Shown here in pieces: positions 1-6,186 of a stretch of 6,186 bases of DNA. The translations under genes and the position numbers were made by a program. A model generated the notes under the pieces. It was not told the DNA's origin, searched no databases, and saw only the letters and a program-made list of their open reading frames with translations. Each line of letters starts with the position of its first letter. The first letter of the stretch is position 1. Source of the DNA: Paludibacteraceae bacterium (lineage in GTDB: Bacteria; Bacteroidota; Bacteroidia; Bacteroidales; Paludibacteraceae); the NCBI GenBank assembly GCA_018055865.1, contig JAGPGR010000120.1, positions 1-6,186 of the forward strand, in the 5' to 3' direction.

Positions 1-1
1 C

Positions 2-2671
2 ACTTTCGAACACGAGGAAAACGATAAAATATATGGTTACGACAAAGTAATCATGCTTGCAGGCGGCGTGGGCTATGCCAACAAACGCGATGCACTGAAA
101 GGAACCCCCGAACCTCATGAGAAAGTGGTAGTGTTGGGCGGCGACAATTACCGGATTGGAATGGGTGGAGGAGCTGTTTCATCCGTAGAAACCGGCCAAT
201 ATGGCAATGCAATTGAGTTGAATGCCGTGCAACGGGCTAATGCAGAGATGCAGAAAAGGGCTGCCAATGTAATCCGCGCACTGGCCGAAAGTGACGAAAA
301 CCCCATCGTTTCCATTCACGATCATGGTGCCGGAGGTCATCTGAACTGCTTATCCGAGCTGGTTGAAACTACAGGCGGAGTGATTGAAATGGATAAACTA
401 CCGATAGGAGACGTAACTCTGAGTGCCAAAGAAATAATCGGTAACGAAAGTCAGGAACGCATGGGATTGCTTCTGAAGGAAAAAGACCTGGAAAGGGTGA
501 AAAAAATAGCTGAACGCGAACGCGCACCCATGTATGTGGTGGGTGAAGCACGAAACGACCAACAATTTACTTTTCTACAAAAAAACGGAGAAAAACCAAT
601 AGACCTGCAACTTTCTTTTTTGATTGGCAAACCACCACGCACTGTAATTACAGATAATTCAGTTGAAGAAAGATTCGATCCGATCGAAATTGAAGAAGAA
701 AAACTGCTTGAATATCTGAAAAATGTACTCCGAATGGAAGCCGTAGCCTGCAAAGACTGGTTGACCAATAAAGTGGACCGCTCGGTAACCGGAAAAGTGG
801 CACGCCAGCAGTGCGTTGGCGAAATTCAGCTGCCCCTGAGTGATTTGGGTGTTGTAGCCCTGGATTATCGCGGAAAAGCCGGTATTGCTACATCCATCGG
901 ACATGCACCTCAAGTGGCTTTGATTAATCCTGAAGCAGGATCGGTATTGGCTGTAGCCGAAGCACTTACCAACATCATTTGGGCTCCTCTGAAAAATGGA
1001 CTGGATAGTGTATCACTCTCAGCCAACTGGATGTGGCCCTGTAAAAATCCCGGAGAAGATGCACGGCTGTACAAAGCCGCTGAGGCCTGTAGTGAATTTG
1101 CAAGCGCATTGGGCATCAACATACCAACCGGGAAAGACAGTTTATCCATGACTCAAAAATACCCGGACGGATCAAAAGTATTCTCTCCCGGAACGGTAAT
1201 TATTTCGGCCGGAGCTGAAGTTTCGGATGTCAGAAATACAGTTAGTCCACTCATAGTCAATGATCCGGATACGTATCTTTATTATATTGATTTTTCATTT
1301 GACAGCCACAAGCTTGGTGGATCTGTTCTGGCTCAAACACTCAACAGATTAGGTGAAGAAACTCCTACAGTGAATGACCCGGAATACTTCAAAGCGGCAT
1401 TTGACAGTATTCAGGGATTGATTAACAAAAACCAGATTCTTGCCGGACACGATATTTCGGCCGGTGGAATGATTACTGCGTTGCTCGAAATGAGTTTTGC
1501 CAACAGCACAGGAGGGTTGAAAGTAAATCTGGATGGAATAGCTGAAACATCACTGGTTACCATGCTATTTGCCGAAAATCCGGGTATAATCATTCAGGTA
1601 AAAGATAAAATGGCAGTAGAAAAGGCGCTGAAAAACAACGGAATAGGATTTGCAATCATCGGACAACCCATTGAAGAACGGCGGTTAGAAATTCACCGGA
1701 AAAAAACGGCCTATTCATTCTCCATCAACGAACTTCGGGATGTATGGTATGAGACTTCTTACTTATTAGACCAGAAACAAAGCAGTGATAAAAAAGCCAG
1801 AGAACGCTTTGAAAATTACAAAAATCAACCACTGGAATTCAGATTTCCGGAAAATTTCAAAGGAAAATTATCACAATACGGACTATCGCCCGACCGTAAA
1901 CCGGGTGGCATCAAAGCCGCTATAATTCGTGAAAAAGGCACAAATGGAGAACGTGAAATGGCTTATGCGCTTTATCTGGCCGGTTTCGACGTGAAAGACG
2001 TGCACATGACCGACCTGGCTTCCGGACGTGAAACACTCGAAGACCTGAATCTGATTGTATTCTGTGGTGGATTTTCTAATTCTGATGTGCTTGGTTCAGC
2101 CAAAGGTTGGGCAGGTGGTTTCCTTTACAACGAAAAAGCCAAAACTGCACTCGAAAATTATTATAAACGTTCGGATACGCTGAGTTTAGGCATCTGCAAC
2201 GGTTGCCAGCTCATGGTAGAGCTAAATCTGATTAATCCTGAGCACGAAAAACGCGCTAAAATGCTTCACAACGACAGCCATAAATTTGAAAGTGGATTTG
2301 TTACGCTGAATATTCCTGAAAACAATTCGGTGATGTTTAACACACTTTCGGGAAGTAAACTCGGCATTTGGGTGGCACACGGCGAAGGTAAATTCTCACT
2401 GCCTATGGGCGAAGATGCCTACCACATTGTTGGAAAATACAATTACGAAGGGTATCCTGCAAATCCGAACGGTTCGGATTTTTCAGTGGCTGGCATCAGT
2501 TCGGCCGACGGCCGCCACCTGGCCATGATGCCACACCTGGAGCGGGCCATTTTCCCGTGGCAATGTGCCCATTACCCTGCTGATCGGATCAAAAAAGATG
2601 AAATAACCCCGTGGATAGAAGCATTTGTCAATGCACGGAAATGGGTGGAAGGAATTACTCCTAATCACTAA
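2..2671 (+). CDS. purL: Phosphoribosylformylglycinamidine synthase (FGAM synthase, large fused PurL), 5'-truncated by window edge
   Basis: This enzyme makes FGAM from FGAR, ATP and glutamine, the fourth step of de novo purine synthesis, in the cytoplasm. The frame is open from base 2, so the ATG at 53 is internal and the true start lies upstream. About 890 codons are present; large PurL proteins have roughly 1230-1300, so about 350 N-terminal residues are missing. Numbering from the ATG at 53, the first AIRS-like half carries GDNYRIGMGGGAVSS (30-44), SIHDHGAGG (87-95) and GNESQERMG (130-138). The second half carries LSANW (322-326), PTGKDS (358-363) and HDISAGG (466-472). A class I glutamine amidotransferase domain runs from about 620 to the end. 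It has GICNGCQ with presumed nucleophile Cys715 (codon 2195-2197), and PHLE with the His828/Glu830 pair (2534-2542). All expected catalytic motifs in this part are intact, with no frameshift. The fused glutaminase distinguishes it from the small PurL that works with separate PurS and PurQ. The gene ends in TAA, and 183 bases separate it from the next gene. Confidence 0.97.
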   Translation, partial: TFEHEENDKIYGYDKVIMLAGGVGYANKRDALKGTPEPHEKVVVLGGDNYRIGMGGGAVSSVETGQYGNAIELNAVQRANAEMQKRAANVIRALAESDENPIVSIHDHGAGGHLNCLSELVETTGGVIEMDKLPIGDVTLSAKEIIGNESQERMGLLLKEKDLERVKKIAERERAPMYVVGEARNDQQFTFLQKNGEKPIDLQLSFLIGKPPRTVITDNSVEERFDPIEIEEEKLLEYLKNVLRMEAVACKDWLTNKVDRSVTGKVARQQCVGEIQLPLSDLGVVALDYRGKAGIATSIGHAPQVALINPEAGSVLAVAEALTNIIWAPLKNGLDSVSLSANWMWPCKNPGEDARLYKAAEACSEFASALGINIPTGKDSLSMTQKYPDGSKVFSPGTVIISAGAEVSDVRNTVSPLIVNDPDTYLYYIDFSFDSHKLGGSVLAQTLNRLGEETPTVNDPEYFKAAFDSIQGLINKNQILAGHDISAGGMITALLEMSFANSTGGLKVNLDGIAETSLVTMLFAENPGIIIQVKDKMAVEKALKNNGIGFAIIGQPIEERRLEIHRKKTAYSFSINELRDVWYETSYLLDQKQSSDKKARERFENYKNQPLEFRFPENFKGKLSQYGLSPDRKPGGIKAAIIREKGTNGEREMAYALYLAGFDVKDVHMTDLASGRETLEDLNLIVFCGGFSNSDVLGSAKGWAGGFLYNEKAKTALENYYKRSDTLSLGICNGCQLMVELNLINPEHEKRAKMLHNDSHKFESGFVTLNIPENNSVMFNTLSGSKLGIWVAHGEGKFSLPMGEDAYHIVGKYNYEGYPANPNGSDFSVAGISSADGRHLAMMPHLERAIFPWQCAHYPADRIKKDEITPWIEAFVNARKWVEGITPNH

Positions 2672-2772
2672 TTGAGGGAAACTTTCAGTCTTTTTCAACA
2701 TAAGGAAATGGGAGAAAAATTCGATTAATTTCTGAAAAATTCAGTAGTCATAGAATAAAATCTGACACAATA

Positions 2773-2849
2773 CAAGTCAACTTTCAAGTCATTACATCAT
2801 TCGAAGAACTAAATAAGAATATTTCATTCAGAATACAACAATTCATTCA
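2773..2849. repeat. Two pairs of short direct repeats in the leader of the CDF gene
   Basis: The 183-base spacer between purL and the CDF gene holds two pairs of exact short direct repeats. CAAGTCA occurs at 2773-2779 and 2785-2791, 12 bases apart. TTCATTCA occurs at 2823-2830 and 2842-2849, 19 bases apart and ending five bases before the ATG at 2855. They could be binding sites for a regulator or part of the leader. The region is AT-rich, so short repeats can also arise by chance. I found no convincing Bacteroidota promoter (TTTG, then TAnnTTTG about 20 bases later) and no strong terminator here. Confidence 0.25.
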
Positions 2850-2854
2850 ATCCG

Positions 2855-3769
2855 ATGAAAAAAGATTCGCTTAAAAAATATGCCTATTTATCCATTGCAG
2901 CCGCACTGATTACAATCGGGCTAAAATTTTATGCCTATTTCTACACAGGATCAATGGGATTATTTTCTGATGCGCTTGAATCGTGTGTGAACCTGCTTGC
3001 AGCTGTAGTGGCGCTGATAATGATTCATATTTCGGAAAAACCGGCCGATGAAGGTCATGAATTCGGACATACCAAAGCGGAATATTTTTCGAGCGCCATT
3101 GAGGGAGGACTGATTTTGGTTGCGGCATTCAGCATTATCTGGTCGGCTGCACCTCGCCTGCTTGAACCACAGCCCATCGAGAATGTGGGATTGGGTGTTC
3201 TGATTTCACTGAGTGCATCGCTGGTTAATCTGGGAGTAGCTTTAGTTTTGATTAAAAATGGCAAAAAAAATAATTCGCTCTTGCTCGAAGCAGATGGAAA
3301 GCATCTGATGACAGATGTGTGGACTTCTGTTGGCGTAATCACAGCCATTTTCATCGTTAAATTAACCGGTTTTCTGATTCTTGACCCCATCATTGCCATC
3401 ATAGTTGCATTGAATATAGTCTGGACAGGATTTCAATTGCTCAAACGATCCGCAAACGGACTTATGGACGCCTCTATTTCTGAAAGTGAACTGAAAATAG
3501 TAACTGATTATCTGAACGAACTCAAAACAGATAAAATTGATTTTCACTCACTTATGACCCGGCAAGCCGGACAACGAAAATTCATTTCGCTTCATTTGCT
3601 CGTTCCCGGTGAATGGAGTGTGCAGCAGGGACACGATTACGCTGAAAACATTGAAGAAACCATTGAAGATATGTTTTCAGAACCGGTAACGGTTTCGACT
3701 CATATTGAGCCGATAGAAGATCCGGCTTCCATGCGCGATATTGGAATTGATAGAAAAAAACTGGTATAA
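2855..3769 (+). CDS. Cation diffusion facilitator (CDF) family divalent metal exporter
   Basis: This is a predicted inner-membrane proton/metal antiporter exporting Zn2+, Fe2+, Mn2+ or a similar ion. At 304 aa it has normal CDF length. Hydrophobic segments sit near residues 10-30, 34-57, 78-99, 111-133, 156-170 and 174-195, followed by a cytosolic domain from about 207 to 304, as in E. coli YiiP. TM5 has the canonical H150-x-x-x-D154 metal pair. The TM2-TM3 loop has D65, H68 and H72 (ADEGHEFGH), matching YiiP site B. The C-terminal domain has H231, H247, H260, H283 and E285, matching YiiP site C histidines. TM2 is unusual: SDALESCVN gives E42-x-x-x-N46 where D-x-x-x-D or H-x-x-x-D is usual, although I recall similar 'DALESxVN' forms in some CDF proteins. 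The TM4-TM5 loop is short and lysine-rich (KNGKKNN), without the His-rich stretch of many Zn transporters. The ATG at 2855 fits the N-terminus; no ribosome binding site is evident. The metal cannot be assigned from sequence. The gene is probably transcribed independently of purL. Confidence 0.93.
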   Translation: MKKDSLKKYAYLSIAAALITIGLKFYAYFYTGSMGLFSDALESCVNLLAAVVALIMIHISEKPADEGHEFGHTKAEYFSSAIEGGLILVAAFSIIWSAAPRLLEPQPIENVGLGVLISLSASLVNLGVALVLIKNGKKNNSLLLEADGKHLMTDVWTSVGVITAIFIVKLTGFLILDPIIAIIVALNIVWTGFQLLKRSANGLMDASISESELKIVTDYLNELKTDKIDFHSLMTRQAGQRKFISLHLLVPGEWSVQQGHDYAENIEETIEDMFSEPVTVSTHIEPIEDPASMRDIGIDRKKLV

Positions 3770-3772
3770 AAT

Positions 3773-3789
3773 AAAAAAATACTTTTTTT
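3773..3789. terminator. A7-TAC-T7 palindrome, possible weak terminator
   Basis: Three bases after the CDF stop codon, seven A (3773-3779) and seven T (3783-3789) flank TAC, forming a perfect A/T-only inverted repeat. In RNA it would give a 7-bp A-U stem ending in a U-run, on either strand. With no G/C pairs the stem is weak, so this is only a candidate terminator for the CDF gene. The rest of the 97-base gap before prfA is A-rich, with A-runs at 3801-3807 and around 3835-3841, which is common ahead of Bacteroidota start codons. No consensus promoter was identified. Confidence 0.25.
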
Positions 3790-3866
3790 GTTCAAACCAT
3801 AAAAAAAGAAAAAATCCATTCACTTAAATATTTGAAAAAAAGAAATCTCAATTGTAAGTTAAGCCT

Positions 3867-4946
3867 ATGTCATCACTTATAGAAAAACTTGACGGACTTC
3901 AACATAAATTTGAAGAAATATCCATGTTGATAACCGATCCGGCTGTGATAGCCGATATGCAACGCTATATAAAACTCAACAAGGAATACAGTGAGCTTTC
4001 GAGAATAATGGATGCTCAGAAAGAATACATCACAACTATGGCTAACATTCAGGAAGCCAAGGACATACTTGCTCATGAAAACGATGCTGAAATGCGTGAA
4101 ATGGCACGTATGGAGCTGGAGCAACTGGAACCGAAAATACCGGTACTGGAAGAGAAAATCAAACTACTACTTATTCCGGTTGATCCGGAAGATGCACGCA
4201 ACGTGGTGATGGAAATACGCGGTGGCACCGGTGGCGATGAAGCGGCCATTTTTGCCGGCGATCTTTTCAAAATGTATACCCGCTACTGCGAAAACAAGGG
4301 GTGGAAAGTAGATGTGACCGACTCCAGCGAAGGTACAAACGGAGGTTACAAAGAAATTATTTTCACCGTAACGGGCGAAAATGTGTATGGCACGCTGAAA
4401 TACGAAAGCGGTGTGCACCGCGTGCAACGGGTTCCCGAAACCGAAACTCAGGGACGGGTACACACTTCGGCTGCAACAGTGGCTGTGCTTCCCGAAGCCG
4501 ATGAATTTGATGTACAGATAAATCCGGCCGATATTGATTTTCATACTTCACGCTCGGGCGGAGCCGGCGGTCAGAATGTAAACAAGGTGGAAACCAAAGT
4601 GCAGCTTACACACCGCCCAACGGGAATTGTGGTGGTTTGCCAGCAGGCTCGAACTCAGCTCGGCAACCGTGAAATAGCCATGGAAATGCTTCGTACGAAA
4701 ATTTACAACATGGAGTACCAAAAGCACATCGATGCAATAGCTTCCAAACGTAAAACAATGGTATCCACCGGCGACCGCTCGGCGAAAATACGCACGTATA
4801 ACTACCCACAGGGGCGTATTACTGACCACCGAATCAATTATACCATCTATAATCTTGCTGCTTTTATGAACGGCGATATTCAGGATGTAATAAACCAACT
4901 CACGGTAGCCGAAAATGCCGAAAGAATGAAAGAGAGTGAGTTGTAA
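3867..4946 (+). CDS. prfA: Peptide chain release factor 1 (RF1)
   Basis: RF1 recognises UAA and UAG stop codons in the ribosomal A site and triggers peptide release. The protein has 359 aa, against 360 in E. coli. The N-terminal helical domain covers about residues 1-105. The decoding domain has the PxT stop-codon tripeptide as P190-E191-T192 within [18 protein letters not shown], a pattern typical of RF1 rather than RF2. The catalytic GGQ is at 234-236 within [14 protein letters not shown]; its Gln is the usual target of PrmC methylation. The C-terminal part has [20 protein letters not shown] (about 305-324), another conserved RF1 region. The start at 3867 gives the expected N-terminus ([11 protein letters not shown]) and is preceded by an A-rich leader without a Shine-Dalgarno motif. 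Its own stop is TAA, which RF1 reads. There is no +1 frameshift site, which would be a feature of RF2 (prfB). The gene is complete, with no missing key residues. A G/C hairpin follows nine bases after the stop. Confidence 0.98.
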   Translation: MSSLIEKLDGLQHKFEEISMLITDPAVIADMQRYIKLNKEYSELSRIMDAQKEYITTMANIQEAKDILAHENDAEMREMARMELEQLEPKIPVLEEKIKLLLIPVDPEDARNVVMEIRGGTGGDEAAIFAGDLFKMYTRYCENKGWKVDVTDSSEGTNGGYKEIIFTVTGENVYGTLKYESGVHRVQRVPETETQGRVHTSAATVAVLPEADEFDVQINPADIDFHTSRSGGAGGQNVNKVETKVQLTHRPTGIVVVCQQARTQLGNREIAMEMLRTKIYNMEYQKHIDAIASKRKTMVSTGDRSAKIRTYNYPQGRITDHRINYTIYNLAAFMNGDIQDVINQLTVAENAERMKESEL

Positions 4947-4953
4947 AAGCGCC

Positions 4954-4979
4954 TTAAATCCCCGAGGGGGGACTTTTAA
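4954..4979 (+). terminator. Hairpin after prfA: candidate terminator or Bacteroidota-type intergenic repeat
   Basis: Just after the prfA stop, TCCCC (4959-4963) pairs with GGGGA (4968-4972) around the loop GAGG. TTAAA (4954-4958) can pair with TTTAA (4975-4979) across a two-base bulge (4973-4974), giving about 10 bp. The downstream arm ends in TTTTAA, a short U-run that would suit rho-independent termination of prfA. From memory, near-palindromes of the form AAATCCCC...GGGGACTTT occur many times between genes in Bacteroidota genomes, so this may be a copy of a dispersed repeat that also acts as a terminator. Only one copy is in this window, so the repeat status is an inference. Confidence 0.5.
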
Positions 4980-5062
4980 TCAGACTGGTTTATGATTGAT
5001 AGATAAAAAACAAATCACGTCAGTTGGAATAAACAAATCCATTTCCACAGCGTTTATTTTTC

Positions 5063-5446
5063 ATGATACAAGAGAATAAACCAAAAGAATATGCTATAAT
5101 ATTTGTTTACGACAACGGTTGTATTCAATGTACACGTACTGCCGGATTAATGAAAAGGTGGGATTGGCTGGATAAAATATCTCCCGTTCCACTTCGGAAT
5201 GGAAAAGAAATCAACCAATTTCATCATTTAAACACGGATTTAGCACAAAAAGAATTGGCTGTTTTTTACAAGAACAAATGGTCTTATGGCTTTAATTCAA
5301 TCGTTTTGATTTTTCAGCAATTGCCGGTATTCTGGATTTCACTTCCACTCTTGTATGTATTAAAATGGAGCAGAATCGGTGATTTTTTATACCGTAAAAC
5401 TGCTATAAAAAGAGTCATTTTACCTGAATATTGCAAGATAGAATGA
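5063..5446 (+). CDS. DCC-family (DUF393) thiol-disulfide oxidoreductase-like protein
   Basis: This is a small protein of 127 aa, the usual size for the DCC/DUF393 family (YuxK-like), whose members are predicted thiol-disulfide oxidoreductases with poorly known substrates. The family signature D-x-x-C-x-x-C is present as D17-N-G-C20-I-Q-C23 after a hydrophobic beta strand (AIIFVY), as in thioredoxin-like folds. The C-terminal half has the family pattern of a Gly-led helix (GFNSIVLIFQQLP, 76-88), a hydrophobic stretch (89-100) and G-D-F-L-Y-R (106-111). The hydrophobic stretch may associate with membrane, but no signal peptide is visible, so a cytoplasmic location is likely. A third cysteine, C124, is near the C-terminus. 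By hand count, 5101-5400 is about 35% G+C, lower than sampled stretches of purL, prfA and pyrF (about 42-62%). The gene ends in TGA 32 bases before pyrF and may be co-transcribed with it. The family call is good; the function is unknown. Confidence 0.82.
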   Translation: MIQENKPKEYAIIFVYDNGCIQCTRTAGLMKRWDWLDKISPVPLRNGKEINQFHHLNTDLAQKELAVFYKNKWSYGFNSIVLIFQQLPVFWISLPLLYVLKWSRIGDFLYRKTAIKRVILPEYCKIE

Positions 5447-5478
5447 GTTTTTTAACAAATAAACTTTTCAACTAAACA

Positions 5479-6186
5479 ATGAACAAACAACAACTTATCG
5501 ACAATATAAGTCGAAAAAAATCATTCCTTTGTGTAGGTTTAGACACCGACGTCGATAAAATTCCCGAACATCTTTTCGATGTGACGGATGACCCGATTTT
5601 TGAGTTCAACAAGCAAATAATTGATGCAACGTCCGACCTTTGTGTGGCTTACAAGCCCAACCTGGCCTTTTATGAAAGTATCGGACTGGAAGGCTGGGAC
5701 GTGCTGGAGCGAACGGTGGACTACATCCGCACCAATTATCCCGACCAGTTTATCATTGCCGATGCCAAGCGGGGCGATATTGGTAATACTTCGGCCATGT
5801 ATGCCCGCACGTTTTTCGGAAATATGGATTTTGATGCCGTAACGATAGCACCTTATATGGGCGAAGACAGCGTTGCTCCATTTCTAACATACGAAAATAA
5901 ATGGGCTATTGTGCTGGCTCTGACTTCTAATAAGGGGGCTTCCGATTTTCAGTATATAGAAGAAGATGGCGAAAAACTCTTTGAAAAAGTGCTGAAAACC
6001 TCCAAAAAATGGGGAACGGATGAAAATATGATGTTTGTGGTTGGTGCTACCAAAGCCGAAATGTTGGCTGAGATTCGAAAAATAATTCCCACTCACATTC
6101 TGCTGGTTCCGGGAGTAGGTGCTCAGGGAGGCAGCCTGCAAGAAGTGGCAAAATACGGTCTGACAGACGAATGCGGACTGTTGATC
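5479..6186 (+). CDS. pyrF: Orotidine 5'-phosphate decarboxylase, type 2 (PyrF), 3'-truncated by window edge
   Basis: PyrF decarboxylates OMP to UMP, the last step of de novo UMP synthesis, in the cytoplasm. The ATG at 5479 opens a frame that stays open to the end of the window, giving 236 codons. Type-2 PyrF proteins have roughly 270-280 residues, so about 40 C-terminal residues are missing. Recognisable parts are the first beta strand FLCVGLDTD (16-24), AYKPN with K59 (57-61), and the catalytic D95-A-K97-R-G-D100 (DxKxxD; Lys97 is the proton donor) continuing as IGNTS. Further on are TIAPYMGED (122-130), ALTSNKG (147-153), VVGAT (187-191) and the phosphate-binding region VPGVGAQGG (210-218). 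The [10 protein letters not shown] form and the length mark the longer type-2 subfamily rather than the ~230-aa E. coli type. The start fits the family N-terminus and follows an A-rich 32-base gap (CAACTAAACA just before the ATG). No terminator lies between it and the DCC gene. Confidence 0.96.
   Translation, partial: MNKQQLIDNISRKKSFLCVGLDTDVDKIPEHLFDVTDDPIFEFNKQIIDATSDLCVAYKPNLAFYESIGLEGWDVLERTVDYIRTNYPDQFIIADAKRGDIGNTSAMYARTFFGNMDFDAVTIAPYMGEDSVAPFLTYENKWAIVLALTSNKGASDFQYIEEDGEKLFEKVLKTSKKWGTDENMMFVVGATKAEMLAEIRKIIPTHILLVPGVGAQGGSLQEVAKYGLTDECGLLI

Noticed and set aside
53..55. ATG at 53 as the true start of purL
   Set aside because: The frame is open upstream to base 2 with sequence (TFEHEENDKIYGYDKVI) that continues the PurL domain, and the family is about 350 residues longer at the N-terminus.
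2732..2744. CTGAA-AAA-TTCAG inverted repeat downstream of purL as a terminator
   Set aside because: The stem is only 5 bp with a 3-base loop, is 60 bases after the stop codon, and has no T-run after it.
3788..3834. TTG at 3788-3790 with TAAATATTTG at 3825-3834 as a promoter for prfA
   Set aside because: The boxes are about 34 bases apart instead of about 17-21, and the second does not match TAnnTTTG exactly. A prfA promoter probably exists in this gap, but I cannot place it.
4434..4442. PET rather than the E. coli PAT tripeptide in RF1, considered as a possible altered stop-codon specificity
   Set aside because: The middle residue of the RF1 PxT motif varies, and PET within RVPETE is common in bacterial RF1. 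The window uses TAA and TGA stops normally.
4167..4544. A 125-codon open frame on the minus strand inside prfA, and other minus-strand frames in purL and the CDF gene
   Set aside because: Each lies entirely opposite a confidently identified gene, has low-complexity or Cys/His/Phe-rich translations typical of antisense shadows, and shows no recognisable domain.
5024..5062. TTG at 5024-5026 with TATTTTTC at 5055-5062 as a Bacteroidota -33/-7 promoter for the DCC gene
   Set aside because: The spacer is about 28 bases, too long; the -7 box ends in C instead of G; and the transcript would begin after the ATG at 5063.
5621..5842. A 73-codon plus-strand open frame inside pyrF
   Set aside because: It is in a different frame from pyrF, which reads through the whole region with all PyrF motifs. 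The alternative translation is Trp/Pro-rich with no recognisable family.

Overview
The window looks like ordinary chromosome from a member of the Bacteroidota, probably Bacteroidales-like. Four things suggest this: the protein sequences of a large fused PurL, an RF1 and a type-2 PyrF; prfA lying close to pyrF, an arrangement I recall from Bacteroides relatives; the lack of Shine-Dalgarno motifs before the starts; and a CCCC/GGGG intergenic hairpin of a kind often seen in this phylum. These assignments come from recognition, not from a search.

All genes are on the + strand. Positions 2-2671 hold the C-terminal ~70% of purL (purine synthesis), cut by the left edge. After a 183-base spacer with short direct repeats comes a complete cation diffusion facilitator (CDF) metal exporter gene (2855-3769). 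A 97-base, very A-rich gap containing an A7/T7 palindrome leads to a complete prfA (3867-4946, peptide chain release factor 1). A G/C-stemmed hairpin follows its stop codon, then a small DCC-family (DUF393) thiol-disulfide oxidoreductase-like gene (5063-5446). After 32 bases, pyrF (5479 onward, orotidine 5'-phosphate decarboxylase) runs off the right edge.

The genes do not form one pathway. PurL and PyrF are nucleotide biosynthesis enzymes, RF1 is translational housekeeping, and the CDF and DCC proteins are accessory. The DCC gene and pyrF are close enough to share a transcript; the other gaps (97-183 bases) suggest separate or loosely coupled units. No tRNA, rRNA, mobile element, CRISPR array or phage-like gene was seen, and I found no evidence of a novel multi-gene system. 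The points most worth a second look are the E-x-x-x-N variant of the CDF transport site, the DCC gene lying between prfA and pyrF, and the hairpin repeat after prfA.
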